In this document: in pieces, positions 47,379 to 56,914 of the stretch | Position numbering within the stretch: the stretch's first letter is position 1 | Layout: every line of letters starts with the position of its first letter | Assembly: GCF_030433855.1 (NCBI RefSeq) | Contig: NZ_JARUXC010000011.1 | Location: 1-64,000, forward strand | Direction of reading: 5' to 3' | From: Agreia sp. PsM10 | GTDB lineage: Bacteria; Actinomycetota; Actinomycetes; Actinomycetales; Microbacteriaceae | Length of the DNA stretch: 64,000 bases | The notes under the pieces: generated by a model | Seen by the model: the letters and a program-made list of their open reading frames with translations, nothing else | What the model was told of the DNA's origin: nothing | Databases searched by the model: none | Made by a program: the position numbers and the translations under genes

Positions 47379-48591
47379 AGCTCTTAGAACTTTAAAAAAA
47401 TCTCGGACCGCGCGTCGGTTTGCTCTGGTTACAGCCGGACGAGCGTTCTCCTCTTTAGTGCAGGCCGTTTCCTTTGCGCTCATAGCGCGATTCATGGGTG
47501 TTGTCGACTTCGGCGCATTCTCCATTGGGTACAGCGCTGCTCTATTACTGATGACGGCGTTCGAGTTCGGTCTTGGAAATAGGTCCCTTCGACTGGCGTC
47601 GGACAAGGAACCGGGCCGAACTGTGGCCACAATCTTAAGTACCCGGTTTGTCACGAATCTTGTTGTTTTCACGGCGGTGTTGATCGGATGGCAAATCTTC
47701 CATCGGGGATCTTGGAATTGGGGACTTGCACTCGCTCTGTATGTGACCGGTGACTTGTTTGGAAACCTGACGCAATCGATTCTGATTGGTTCTATGCAGG
47801 AATATCGTGCAACGATCATCCTGATCGTAAGGCGCATTATTCCTTTGGGCGCGCTTCTGATTTTCCTCTGGGTAGGCGACTCCGGAACGGATGCCGCGTA
47901 CACGGCGCTCGCTCTCACTGGTGCGGTCGGATACACGCTAGGAATAATTCCGACGATGCGCCTCTTCGGTCGTCCCAGAAATCCCATCACTTTCATCCGT
48001 CAAAATCACAAGTTCGCCACCACGAGTCTCGCATCCAATCTCCAGCAAGCTGATTCGCTTGTTATCGGCGCTGTGGGAGGGACGGCCATCGCCGGGCTCT
48101 ACGGAGCAGCATCGCGGCTGGCGGCACCGCTGAACCTAGTCACGGGATCTTTAACGCAATCGATCGTTCCGTCTCTATCAGCGATGACGGATCCTGACTA
48201 TAGAAGATCATCGATGGCGCGCGTAATGCGTCTCATGACGATATTCGCGATTCTCTTGGCGACGTCCGCAGTTTTCTCGCCCCTCCTCGTCTGGCTCTTA
48301 TACGGAGACTCCTTCATGGCAGCCTGGCCCTTGGCGGCGGGCGTTATTCTGATCGCTGCATTCAATTCCCTCAATCAACCCATATTGGGCTGGTACTACG
48401 CTCACAGCATTCCGACTCTTGTGCCAGTGCTCATCGCCTCGTCATCTGTCGCAACCGTGTGCGTACTTGGTCTTTCATCTCTAACCCGCCAGCCCTGGGT
48501 CATGGCGATAGCAATGGTCTCAGTTGCATTGGTCGCGCACGTCATTCTAAGAACCAGATTTTCCCGCGATCTTCGCACACCCGATCACTGA
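47362..48591 (+). CDS. Wzx-type oligosaccharide flippase (MOP superfamily)
   Basis: The 409-residue protein is strongly hydrophobic throughout, with about 12 candidate membrane spans. The N-terminal layout is ARRFALVTAGRAFSSLVQAVSFALIARFMGVVDFGAFSIGYS, and there is a conserved GLYGAASRLAAPLNLV in the second half. It would flip undecaprenyl-linked repeat units. The GTG at 47362 lacks its own strong ribosome site, which lies 55 bases upstream before a short overlapping ORF. It is the first gene of the plus-strand central block. Confidence 0.85.
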   Translation: MNRLVRALRTLKKSRTARRFALVTAGRAFSSLVQAVSFALIARFMGVVDFGAFSIGYSAALLLMTAFEFGLGNRSLRLASDKEPGRTVATILSTRFVTNLVVFTAVLIGWQIFHRGSWNWGLALALYVTGDLFGNLTQSILIGSMQEYRATIILIVRRIIPLGALLIFLWVGDSGTDAAYTALALTGAVGYTLGIIPTMRLFGRPRNPITFIRQNHKFATTSLASNLQQADSLVIGAVGGTAIAGLYGAASRLAAPLNLVTGSLTQSIVPSLSAMTDPDYRRSSMARVMRLMTIFAILLATSAVFSPLLVWLLYGDSFMAAWPLAAGVILIAAFNSLNQPILGWYYAHSIPTLVPVLIASSSVATVCVLGLSSLTRQPWVMAIAMVSVALVAHVILRTRFSRDLRTPDH

Positions 48592-48622
48592 AGGCATACC
48601 ATCCGCGAACGGAGCCAACATC

Positions 48623-49936
48623 TTGTCTAGGTCCTACATCGTTTTCAACCCCGGATCTCATCCCGCGCCCAAATGGATCGCCGCTCGGATGGCGGATGAA
48701 GGTGTCCTCGCCCAATACTGGACATCGGCTCAGGTTGGAAACCAGGCAAACGACAGTCTTTGGCTTGGTGCCCTGCCGAAGTCCATCAGGAATGAATTCA
48801 ACAGTCGGCAATTGCCTATCTCGATTAGGGGTCCCCTTCTCAAACGTGCTGCAATCGCTCGGGACCTTGCGGCTGCGATCGCACGACGCATAGGTAATTC
48901 CGATCTCGAACGTCGACTTCTCCACGCACGCAATCGTGCGATCGCGAAGAAAATCATCGGCCAGCTCAAAATGCGCGGCGAAGAAGACCTGTGGGTAATC
49001 ATCCCCAGCAATACCCATAGTGGACTTGCCCGACAATGCATCAGGCTCGGCGTTCCATACGCCCTCTACACGCCCCTTCCCTTGGCGGACTACTCTTCGA
49101 ACCTCATGGCAGAAGAAGCCGTTTCAAATCCAGACTGGGCCCGCCACCTACATTTCATTGCGGGCGATCCTCTTGCTGCGGACCGCGATGCGGCAATTGA
49201 GGCCAAGGGAGCAAGTCTTGTTCTCGCGAATAGTGCCTTCACGGGAAAATCGTTCGCAACCTTGGTGGACCAGGAAAGGATCGCCTCCATCCCGCTCGCC
49301 GTGGACATTGAGCGTTTCAGGGCCCTCGGCCTCTTGGGATCAGCGACTGATGAAAGGAAAGCAACAGAGCCACTTAAGGTGACATATTCCGGGCATATAA
49401 GCCAGCGCAAAGGCTTGTCTTATCTGTTCGAGGCAATCGAGGGTTCATCGCATCCCGAAAACTATGAGTTACTGCTCATCGGATCAGATACAACCCAGAT
49501 GGAATCGCAACTAAGGGGAACTTACCCGCACGTCCGGGCGACCTTTGTGCGTTCCCTCCCCCAAGAATCCCTGTGGCGTCGCCTCGCTTCTCAACACGTT
49601 TTTGTATTTCCGACCCTGCTTGATGGCTTCGGCAATGTACTTATCGAGGCATCAGCACTTGGATTGCCGTCGATAGTCACGGATCGATGCGGCGGATTGG
49701 ACATTGGGCTTGTACCCGACGGCGGTTCGCTAGTGCCGGCACAAGACGGTGGTTCCATCCGAGATGCTCTTCAAAATCTTTACGCCGCTGAAGATGAGAG
49801 GCGGCTCATGGGAATCGCTGCAACTGCTGTAGTTGCCCGAGGCAGATCCTGGGCCGACTATGGGGCCGATGTGCTGAAAGCCCTCACGCAGGGAACTCCG
49901 TTAGATCAAATCGAGGCGGCTCTGTCCAATGAATAG
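48623..49936 (+). CDS. Glycosyltransferase family 4
   Basis: The 437-residue GT-B protein has VTYSGHISQRKGLSYLFEAIEG in the donor domain and VFPTLLDGFGNVLIEASALGLPSIVTDRCGG near the C-terminus. The start is a TTG at 48623 with CGGAG upstream. The early part is atypical and holds an extended N-terminal domain. It overlaps the next transferase by eight bases (ATGAATAG), so they are translated together. Confidence 0.83.
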   Translation: MSRSYIVFNPGSHPAPKWIAARMADEGVLAQYWTSAQVGNQANDSLWLGALPKSIRNEFNSRQLPISIRGPLLKRAAIARDLAAAIARRIGNSDLERRLLHARNRAIAKKIIGQLKMRGEEDLWVIIPSNTHSGLARQCIRLGVPYALYTPLPLADYSSNLMAEEAVSNPDWARHLHFIAGDPLAADRDAAIEAKGASLVLANSAFTGKSFATLVDQERIASIPLAVDIERFRALGLLGSATDERKATEPLKVTYSGHISQRKGLSYLFEAIEGSSHPENYELLLIGSDTTQMESQLRGTYPHVRATFVRSLPQESLWRRLASQHVFVFPTLLDGFGNVLIEASALGLPSIVTDRCGGLDIGLVPDGGSLVPAQDGGSIRDALQNLYAAEDERRLMGIAATAVVARGRSWADYGADVLKALTQGTPLDQIEAALSNE

Positions 49937-51167
49937 TTCACTCGACAGCTCGTTCTCAACGTCCATGCCTTACCCGGAAGGCGCCCTCGCCCACCTCACC
50001 GAGGAATGGATGTCGAGGGACTTGCTTCTCAGAACGTTTGTTCCATCGCGAAAAATATCCCGCAGTGTCTCGCGCGCGATATCATCGCTCTCTGGCTCGT
50101 CGACCACCTCCAAACGCCTCGGTAAGGGACTGGCGGCAGGACCTAGGGTGACTGAAGTCGCTCCAGAATTGGAAGCGCTGCGCCTCATCCAAAAGTATCG
50201 AGCAGGATCGGCATCAAGAACACTGGCCCTTCTTCGAATAAAAGAACGATTTGATCGCAAGGTCGCGGCTGCACTGTCGCCGGACACCAGAGTCATCGCG
50301 GGAATGCCAGGGGCGGCACTCCAGACCTTTTTATCGGCCGAAGAACACACGCTAAAGGTATTCCATGAAGTCGATGCGCCACCCAAGGCGCACAACGAGG
50401 CTCTTCTCAACTTCTATGATCGCCGCGATGTCGTTGGGGAAATCTACCCTCAGAGGCTTGTGTCCAGGGTAGAGGATGAACTCGACGTTGCAAACGTGAT
50501 TCTCTCCCCCTCGAGTGTCGTCACTCGCCAACTCATCGATAGCGGGATACGTAAGGAAACAATTTTTCAGGCCCCGTACGGCGTCGACTTTACTCGCTTT
50601 GCACCGGTGGAAGAGTTACGCTCTCAGCCGCTGAATCGACCCGTTCGACTCGTCTACGTGGGCCAGATCAGCAACAGAAAGGGAATCGGCTTTCTTGTTC
50701 AGGCCGCAAGAAACTTGCGTGTGGAGATTGACCTTATCGGTCCTCTCGTCAATAAGAAACTCCTAGATGCACTGCCTCAAAACGTTCGATACAAGGGCGT
50801 CCTCCCGCATGAGGACGTGAACATCGCGCTCGCCCGAGCTGACGCGTTCGTCTTCCCCAGCATCGAAGACGCCTGTCCCCTCGCAGTCATCGAAGCTGCC
50901 GGCGCCGGGTTACCGGTCATCGTGACTTCCTGTACTGGTTCGGCAGAGCTCCTTGAAGATCAGGATCGATCATTGATCGAACCAGGCGATGTTAAGGCTC
51001 TTCGGACAGCGATGGTCTCAGCCGTCCCCCTGCCGTGGCTCGAGCGGGAAGCCCGGGGGAATCGTATGCGCAGTTCGAGCCCAAAGAACAGGATCTTGAG
51101 CTGGGGCCAGTACACCGATTTAGTAACCGCTGAGATAGTCCAGCGTTCAATCAATCTGACAAGCTGA
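49929..51167 (+). CDS. Glycosyltransferase family 4
   Basis: The 412-residue protein has LVYVGQISNRKGIGFLVQAARNL in the donor domain and FVFPSIEDACPLAVIEAAGAGLPVIVTSCTGSAE, the GT4 Glu-x7-Glu region. It is related to the preceding gene in layout and may be an old duplicate. It probably forms the next linkage of the repeat unit. The ATG overlaps the upstream stop. Confidence 0.83.
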   Translation: MNSSLDSSFSTSMPYPEGALAHLTEEWMSRDLLLRTFVPSRKISRSVSRAISSLSGSSTTSKRLGKGLAAGPRVTEVAPELEALRLIQKYRAGSASRTLALLRIKERFDRKVAAALSPDTRVIAGMPGAALQTFLSAEEHTLKVFHEVDAPPKAHNEALLNFYDRRDVVGEIYPQRLVSRVEDELDVANVILSPSSVVTRQLIDSGIRKETIFQAPYGVDFTRFAPVEELRSQPLNRPVRLVYVGQISNRKGIGFLVQAARNLRVEIDLIGPLVNKKLLDALPQNVRYKGVLPHEDVNIALARADAFVFPSIEDACPLAVIEAAGAGLPVIVTSCTGSAELLEDQDRSLIEPGDVKALRTAMVSAVPLPWLEREARGNRMRSSSPKNRILSWGQYTDLVTAEIVQRSINLTS

Positions 51168-51216
51168 GTGATCCGATTGCTGCCCCGCAGTAGTCCTAAT
51201 CAAAATTGGGATAAAT

Positions 51217-51711
51217 ATGAAAAGACAGATTCTCAGCGAGTTAATGCTCGTGTTGAGCTCGTCCAGGTTCGTTCCTCATCGACTTCGCCCTCGTCTACTC
51301 GGTTACACCAATGTGCAGGTCGGCGGCCGTACCCTCATCCTGAATGGAACAACAATCCGGGGGCGCTCGCCCGTCACTATTGGAGAGCACGTCTTCATCA
51401 ATGAGGGCTGCTTCATCGACGCTGAAGCTCCCATAGCTATCGGGCACAATGTTCAAATTGGCGATCATGTGCGATTGATAACGTCTAGTCACGGTCTCGG
51501 TCCGTCTGAACGGCGAGCAGGTCCGTCTGAATCCAAGCCCTTATCTATCGGTCCGGGTTGCTGGATAGGCTCCGGAGCCGTGATACTTCCCGGGGTGACT
51601 GTGGCACCGGGCTGCATCGTAGGGGCAGGTGCTGTGGTCTCTCGAGACACCCGTCCAGACGGACTCTACGCGGGAATACCTGCTCGAAGGATCAAGGACC
51701 TGCAACTATGA
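51217..51711 (+). CDS. Hexapeptide acyltransferase (maltose-acetyltransferase-like)
   Basis: The 164-residue left-handed beta-helix protein has repeated I-G-x-x-V turns (TIGEHVFINEGCFIDAEAPIAIGHNVQIGDHVRLITSSHGL) and a C-terminal SIGPGCWIGSGAVILPGVTVAPGCIVGAGAVV. A His in SSHG is the likely catalytic residue. It would acetylate a sugar of the unit. Its TGA overlaps the polymerase ATG by four bases. Confidence 0.85.
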   Translation: MKRQILSELMLVLSSSRFVPHRLRPRLLGYTNVQVGGRTLILNGTTIRGRSPVTIGEHVFINEGCFIDAEAPIAIGHNVQIGDHVRLITSSHGLGPSERRAGPSESKPLSIGPGCWIGSGAVILPGVTVAPGCIVGAGAVVSRDTRPDGLYAGIPARRIKDLQL

Positions 51712-53249
51712 ATTCGAAAGCCGCCGGAATCACAACGTTTAGACCTGGATCAAAAGATGGGGCTCGGGACGCAAGCAGCGTCCCTCTCTTAATCTACTTA
51801 CTTGGATCTGCGTTTACGTGCGCCGTAACAGCCGTTCTTCTGCTGTCTCTGCAGGGAGACTTTGCGGATGCTGGAATAGCGATTGCAGCTTTCTTCCTTG
51901 CCATAGGCATTATGTTTGTTCGCCTGATAACCGGCGTATTCAATGCGGTGTCCATCATTTCCATAATCACGTACTGCCAGTTCGTGCTCTTCATCGCGCG
52001 ACCAGCGTACGTCGTCTTGTTTCAGGATTCGATCAACATCTTTACCTCGGCGCCCTATGACCAGAATTACGTATACGCGCAACTCTTCGCGGGGATCGGA
52101 TTCGCCACACTCTGCCTTGTCTACTCCATTTCAGCCGGCCCAATGGTGAAGGGCGCGTCGAAGCAACAAGTTCGCGAACTACCCCAAGAAGAGTGGTCCA
52201 AGATCCGTCCGGCCTTGATCACGATTACGTGCATCGGCATGACACTTTACTTCCTCTACATCCTGCAAACGGGATGGGGAAATTATTGGCAAGGAACCCT
52301 CTCCGGCAGGTCGGACGAGCAGCGGAATGCTCTCAGCTCAAGCTCTGGCTACCTATATTCAGGACTTCAGTTCGCCACTGGGGCCGTGCTCTTTCTGTTT
52401 CTATACTCAACCGTTCAACGGCGGCGGCGGCTGCAGGTCCTGAGTCTCGTGGTTCTCACCATCACGGTCTTTCCTCAGATCGCGTCCGGAAGTCGGGCGG
52501 TATTCATTCCTATTATCATCGCGATAATAGCTGCGCTGGCTCGGGTGGACCCGTCGGTTCTTTCTCCGCGCCGAATTGTCCTCTGGCTACCTACCCTTAT
52601 TGTTCTCGGGTTCGTCGCACCCCGTATTTGGCGCGACAACCTCGCCTCGGGAGTATCGCTGAGCGACTCCCTAGCTCAGGCACTGACGCCGGATGAGTTA
52701 TTCGGGGGATTCCTCGGAGGGTTGGACACAGCCATGGTCGATGCGTTTGCCGTACAGATTTCGGCCTATGAGAATCAATCGCTCCCTTACTTGTTCGGAA
52801 ACTCTTACCTCGCTGCTCTAACAGCCGCTGTCCCTCGAGCAATCTGGCCTGGGAAACCCGGTTCCATTGACGAGTACCTGAACGCCCAGTTGTTCCCTGC
52901 AACGGATGCAAAAGGCATCGGATTCGCCTTCAGCTCTTACAGTGAACCAACTGCGAATTTCGGACTCGTCGGAGTCATCTGCGTGTTCGCCCTATTTGGT
53001 CTCCTTGTTGGAAAGCTGGCTCGGGCTGCAGAGAACTCGTCTTCCACGATCTCCACGTTTTTCTACATCATGATCGCCGGCTACGTATTCCCATTGATGC
53101 GCGGCAGCTTTACCTTCAACTTTCAACGAGTACTAATTCCGCTCGTTCCTGTACTGATAGCCATCGTGATCTTGCAGCTCTCAAAACGAAACAAAGAACG
53201 TCGGTCCACCGACACTTCTGGGCGACCCTCGGAGCGAGTCTTGAGCTGA
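51708..53249 (+). CDS. O-antigen polymerase-like membrane protein (Wzy type)
   Basis: The 513-residue protein has more than ten hydrophobic spans and a large outside loop between about residues 310 and 410 (NQSLPYLFGNSYLAALTAAVPRAIWPGKPGSIDEYLN). This layout is typical of Wzy or O-antigen ligase proteins, whose sequences diverge strongly. Its position at the end of the flippase-transferase block supports polymerisation of the repeat unit. It ends in a basic Arg/Lys tail. Confidence 0.8.
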   Translation: MNSKAAGITTFRPGSKDGARDASSVPLLIYLLGSAFTCAVTAVLLLSLQGDFADAGIAIAAFFLAIGIMFVRLITGVFNAVSIISIITYCQFVLFIARPAYVVLFQDSINIFTSAPYDQNYVYAQLFAGIGFATLCLVYSISAGPMVKGASKQQVRELPQEEWSKIRPALITITCIGMTLYFLYILQTGWGNYWQGTLSGRSDEQRNALSSSSGYLYSGLQFATGAVLFLFLYSTVQRRRRLQVLSLVVLTITVFPQIASGSRAVFIPIIIAIIAALARVDPSVLSPRRIVLWLPTLIVLGFVAPRIWRDNLASGVSLSDSLAQALTPDELFGGFLGGLDTAMVDAFAVQISAYENQSLPYLFGNSYLAALTAAVPRAIWPGKPGSIDEYLNAQLFPATDAKGIGFAFSSYSEPTANFGLVGVICVFALFGLLVGKLARAAENSSSTISTFFYIMIAGYVFPLMRGSFTFNFQRVLIPLVPVLIAIVILQLSKRNKERRSTDTSGRPSERVLS

Positions 53250-53267
53250 CGACCGTAGAACCCGCTG

Positions 53268-54755
53268 CTAGTAGGCGCCCTCGCGGGCAAATACTGCCCG
53301 AGCAGTTCTCCAAAGAATATTGAGGTCGCCCGTCATCGACCAATTCTCGACATAGTACAAGTCGAGTCGAACCGTATCCTCCCAAGAGAGGTTTGAGCGC
53401 CCGCTCACTTGCCATAAGCCCGTTATTCCTGGCTTGACAAGAAATCTTCGATGAACGTGAGGGCCATATTGGCTGACCTCACGTTCCAACGGGGGTCGTG
53501 GCCCGACGAGAGACATGCTACCGCCGACGACGTTGAAAAGCTGGGGGAGTTCGTCGAGGCTAAATCGTCGAAGAAATCGACCAATCGGGGTAATTCTTGG
53601 ATCGTCTGACATCTTGAAAAGCACAGCATTGCCTTTGTCACGCTGCTGAAGTCTCAACTGATCAAGGAGATCTTCGGCATTCGTGACCATAGAACGAAAC
53701 TTGAGCATTTGAAAGTGTTGACCATTAATTCCAATTCGTTCCTGGCGAAACAGAACCGGGCCCGCAGATGTAAGCCGAACACAGATGGCGAGAAGCCCCA
53801 GTAGAGGCGACAAGCAGGCCACAAGTAACACTGATGCGACGAGGTCGAACGCTCTTTTCGTGAACTGTTTGGCTCCTGTGTATCGCGGGGTCTCGACGTG
53901 AATCAGTGGAAGGCCTGCAACCGGACGAGTATGAATCCTCGGTCCACCGATATCCGTGAGACTTGGTGCGACGACCAGATGCTGCCGGCCAGGCTCGAGT
54001 GACCAACTTATTTCTCGAATCTTTTCGGCGGATAACTCCTCGCTGCTGGCGATCACAACAGTGTCTGCCTCGCTTTGAATCATGGCTTCTTGCAACCGGT
54101 CGATACTTACGAAAACGGGTATGCCCGTGTCGCCCAGGTAACCCGCTACCGTACCACTCGGGATACACGCGCCCACTACGTGGTAACCCGCGGTGGGCAG
54201 GCGAGCTAACTCGGCCGCGAGGTATGTTGTGGAAGCCTCAGAACCAACGAGGAGAACTCGCGACGAGTAACCGCCGTTCTGGCGTTGGACTCCCAACCAC
54301 TGCCTCCAAATCCATCGCGAGAAGAGCAGCACGATAACCCCGAGCGGGAAGGCCAAGAGGATGTAGCCACGCGCAAAGTCGATCTGAAAGAGGAACGCCA
54401 CGATCGCGACAAGGCCAAAAAGCCGAACACTGGCGTCTGCAATTAACCTGTATTCCTGAGTTCCAGTACCCAGGACGCGATAGCTTCGCGAGCCAAAAAC
54501 GCCAAGCATGAGCATCCACGCCAATATCAAAATGAGCGACGTGAAGCTGTAGCTCAGAGCAACATCATTGAGCCTTCCGTTAAACGCCACTTGGGAGGTC
54601 GTGAATCCAAACCACGCGATCTGCACTCCGACGATCACCCATATCAGAACCAAGAAATCGGTAAGGACGAGGCCGTACGCATAGCGCTTGCGCCAGTCGC
54701 GTGTAACTTTCTGCGGCGTTTGCGTCGGTTCGGCCTCGGCTTCTTGCTCAATCAT
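53268..54755 (-). CDS. Polyprenyl-phosphate sugar-1-phosphate transferase (WbaP/CpsE-like)
   Basis: The 495-residue protein has four to five N-terminal membrane spans and a central nucleotide-binding-like region (SRVLLVGSEASTTYLAAEL). The bacterial sugar-transferase domain shows KRAFDLVASVLLV, RRFSLDELPQLFNVVGGSMSLVGPRPP and KPGITGLWQVSGRSNLSWE. It starts synthesis by moving hexose- or galactose-1-phosphate onto undecaprenyl phosphate. ATG 54755 has GGGGGAACG upstream. It overlaps the phosphatase gene by eight bases. Confidence 0.93.
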   Translation of the reverse strand: MIEQEAEAEPTQTPQKVTRDWRKRYAYGLVLTDFLVLIWVIVGVQIAWFGFTTSQVAFNGRLNDVALSYSFTSLILILAWMLMLGVFGSRSYRVLGTGTQEYRLIADASVRLFGLVAIVAFLFQIDFARGYILLAFPLGVIVLLFSRWIWRQWLGVQRQNGGYSSRVLLVGSEASTTYLAAELARLPTAGYHVVGACIPSGTVAGYLGDTGIPVFVSIDRLQEAMIQSEADTVVIASSEELSAEKIREISWSLEPGRQHLVVAPSLTDIGGPRIHTRPVAGLPLIHVETPRYTGAKQFTKRAFDLVASVLLVACLSPLLGLLAICVRLTSAGPVLFRQERIGINGQHFQMLKFRSMVTNAEDLLDQLRLQQRDKGNAVLFKMSDDPRITPIGRFLRRFSLDELPQLFNVVGGSMSLVGPRPPLEREVSQYGPHVHRRFLVKPGITGLWQVSGRSNLSWEDTVRLDLYYVENWSMTGDLNILWRTARAVFAREGAY

Positions 54756-55455
54756 CGTTCCCCCGTTGTCGCTGAGCGGAACGACTTTGGTCCGAAACAA
54801 TTCTACCGGTTTGCGATAGTTCGTCACGTTTTGTCTTTGACCCAAAAGAGGTCACAGTGATTATCGCTTGGGACAGCTCCCTGATCGACTGCGAGATGAG
54901 CAAGCCAGCCTCGTCATAAACCTCTTGGCTTCGCCGGTAAGGATCAAGAATGTCATCGTCCGTCGGCGAGACTACCGATGTGGAGAAGCCGCGCTTGGCT
55001 GCGACGCCGAGAATGAAAGCATCGAGCGTCCCTACGCTCGCGAGCCGTGGCAGGTCCCAGGGTTCCGGTTCGAGGTCTCTGTAGGTGCCGATCAGTCGAT
55101 CCAGCTCGCGGAGAGTAAATGTCTTGCGCGACGCCCTAGGGAGCATCGACACGACCTCGGCGCGGTGCTGACGGGTCATCGTCACAATGAGGTTGGCTTC
55201 CTTGATGCGAGCTAAAGTTAGCTCAGATGCCCGATGTTGAGACGGGTCTCCGTTATATCGTCGCGACAATGCTGCCGCCTGTTCAGTCATGGCCTGGCCA
55301 GACATAGCGTAGGTACCCGCACTCGAAGTTGAGATTAGCCCCGATAGCAACCCTGTCTGAGCTCTAAAGAGCTGCTCCGCAATTGGCGAACGACAAATGT
55401 TGCCCGTGCAGACGAAGAGGACGACGAACTCGCTGCTGGACTCTGACTGCGACAA
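54748..55455 (-). CDS. Low-molecular-weight protein tyrosine phosphatase (Wzb-like), with extra tail
   Basis: The 235-residue protein has the P-loop CTGNICRS (Cys16 to Ser23) and the late acid loop DDILDPYRRS (about residues 167-176). Wzb-type enzymes are near 150 residues; here an insertion in the middle and a polar C-terminal tail of about 40 residues are added. It should dephosphorylate the tyrosine autokinase encoded just upstream on this strand. Confidence 0.88.
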   Translation of the reverse strand: MSQSESSSEFVVLFVCTGNICRSPIAEQLFRAQTGLLSGLISTSSAGTYAMSGQAMTEQAAALSRRYNGDPSQHRASELTLARIKEANLIVTMTRQHRAEVVSMLPRASRKTFTLRELDRLIGTYRDLEPEPWDLPRLASVGTLDAFILGVAAKRGFSTSVVSPTDDDILDPYRRSQEVYDEAGLLISQSIRELSQAIITVTSFGSKTKRDELSQTGRIVSDQSRSAQRQRGNDD

Positions 55456-55510
55456 AACCTATCTCCCCCCGAAGATGACCGTGCGCGATTCGCCGAATAA
55501 CGAACGGTGG

Positions 55511-56914
55511 CTACGACGTGGCCGCAGACGGAACAGAAGTGTCTCCGTAGCCGTACCCGTAGCCATACCCGTAGCGCCCGTATCCATAAGCATCCGGCCC
55601 CTTGGTGGGCAGCATGGTGAGCACGACGCCCGACACTGGGGCATCCACATTACTCAAGGCAGTGAACGCTCCTTTCAGTTGGTTCTTATGAGTCCGGCCT
55701 GCCGCGCAGACAACAATCGTTCCGCCTACCGTGCGCGCGAGAATAGCAGCATCTGTCACGGGCAGAAGTGGTGCAGCATCGAAGAGCACAACATCGAAGG
55801 CCCGGTTGAACTCGCCGATCAAGTTGACCAGCGCGTCGGATCCTAAGAGCTCGCTCGGGTTCGGCGGTATCTTTCCAGCGGGCAGAACAAAAAGGTCTCC
55901 CTTGCCCCAGGGCTGTATGACGTCCTCCGGCTCTGCTCGCCCGATCAACAGGTCGGTGAGGCCTACTGCACCTTCGAGCCCCAGGTACTCGTGCACCTTT
56001 GGCCGACGGAGGTCAGCGTCTACAAGCAACACGCGAGATCCGGCATCGGACAAGGCGATAGCAAGATTGGCCGCGGTCGTGCTCTTGCCCTCACTCTGGA
56101 TCGACGACGTAATTACGAATGAGCGGTTGTCTCGACCTACATCAAGAAACTGCAGGTTCGTCCGCAGCGTTCTAAACGACTCTGCTCGAGGGCTTCGCGG
56201 ATCATCGTGAACGATCAACGGACGTTCTGACGCTTTCGCGTCAAAGACGATTCCTCCGAGGATCGGCGCGGCTGTAATGAGCTCGACGTCGCGCTCATTC
56301 CGAATGCGGTTGTCGAGCGTTTCGCGGAGAACGGCCAGTCCAATGCTCAGTGCCAGCCCCACGAGGCCACCGAGTGCGATGTTCAGCGGCACGTTGGGGC
56401 TGACCGGTGTCTGTGGAACCTCAGCGTGCTGTACGAGGGTGAGTTTGACTGGTGAGACACTGCTTGTATCGCTGGTCGATGTCTCGATGTTCTCCACGGC
56501 GAGCGTGAGGCTCTCGGAGACGGAGGTTGCGATCCTTGCTGCAAGTGCTGCATCAACGCTAGTGACCGAAATCTCGATCAGCGTAGTGTCGAGCGGAGCT
56601 GACGCGGTAATCATCGAAGCAAGCTCACTACTACTGACGTCGAGTCCCAATTCAGTGATGACAGGCAGTAAGACTATCGGGGTCGTCGCGAGATCCGCGT
56701 AGGTCTTGACCCGTTGTTGAGTGAACGTGTTTCCCTGCTGCAGGTCGGTAACGGTCGAGCCGCCCGAGGTAGAGACGAACACTTTTGCAGAAGAGCTGTA
56801 CTTGGGCGTCTGCAGGATCGAATACCCGGCAGCTGCACCGATGCCGACGAAAAGCAGCACGGCGATGAGCACCCAACTCTTGCGCAGGATTCGGATGTAG
56901 TCACGAAGTTCCAC
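55511..56914 (-). CDS. Polysaccharide co-polymerase and tyrosine autokinase (Wzz-CpsD fusion, Wzc-like)
   Basis: About 467 residues. It has a Wzz-type chain-length domain with membrane segments near the N-terminus (RKSWVLIAVLLFVGIGAAAGY) and near residue 175. A BY-kinase domain follows, with Walker A SSIQSEGKST, A' LLVDADLRRP and B VVLFDAAPLL. The C-terminus holds seven closely spaced tyrosines separated by Gly (AYGYGRYGYGYGYGYG), the usual autophosphorylation cluster. GTG 56914 (VELRDYIRILRKS) fits the family better than the GTG at 56947. It is the first gene of the wzc-wzb-wbaP group. Confidence 0.92.
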   Translation of the reverse strand: MELRDYIRILRKSWVLIAVLLFVGIGAAAGYSILQTPKYSSSAKVFVSTSGGSTVTDLQQGNTFTQQRVKTYADLATTPIVLLPVITELGLDVSSSELASMITASAPLDTTLIEISVTSVDAALAARIATSVSESLTLAVENIETSTSDTSSVSPVKLTLVQHAEVPQTPVSPNVPLNIALGGLVGLALSIGLAVLRETLDNRIRNERDVELITAAPILGGIVFDAKASERPLIVHDDPRSPRAESFRTLRTNLQFLDVGRDNRSFVITSSIQSEGKSTTAANLAIALSDAGSRVLLVDADLRRPKVHEYLGLEGAVGLTDLLIGRAEPEDVIQPWGKGDLFVLPAGKIPPNPSELLGSDALVNLIGEFNRAFDVVLFDAAPLLPVTDAAILARTVGGTIVVCAAGRTHKNQLKGAFTALSNVDAPVSGVVLTMLPTKGPDAYGYGRYGYGYGYGYGDTSVPSAATS

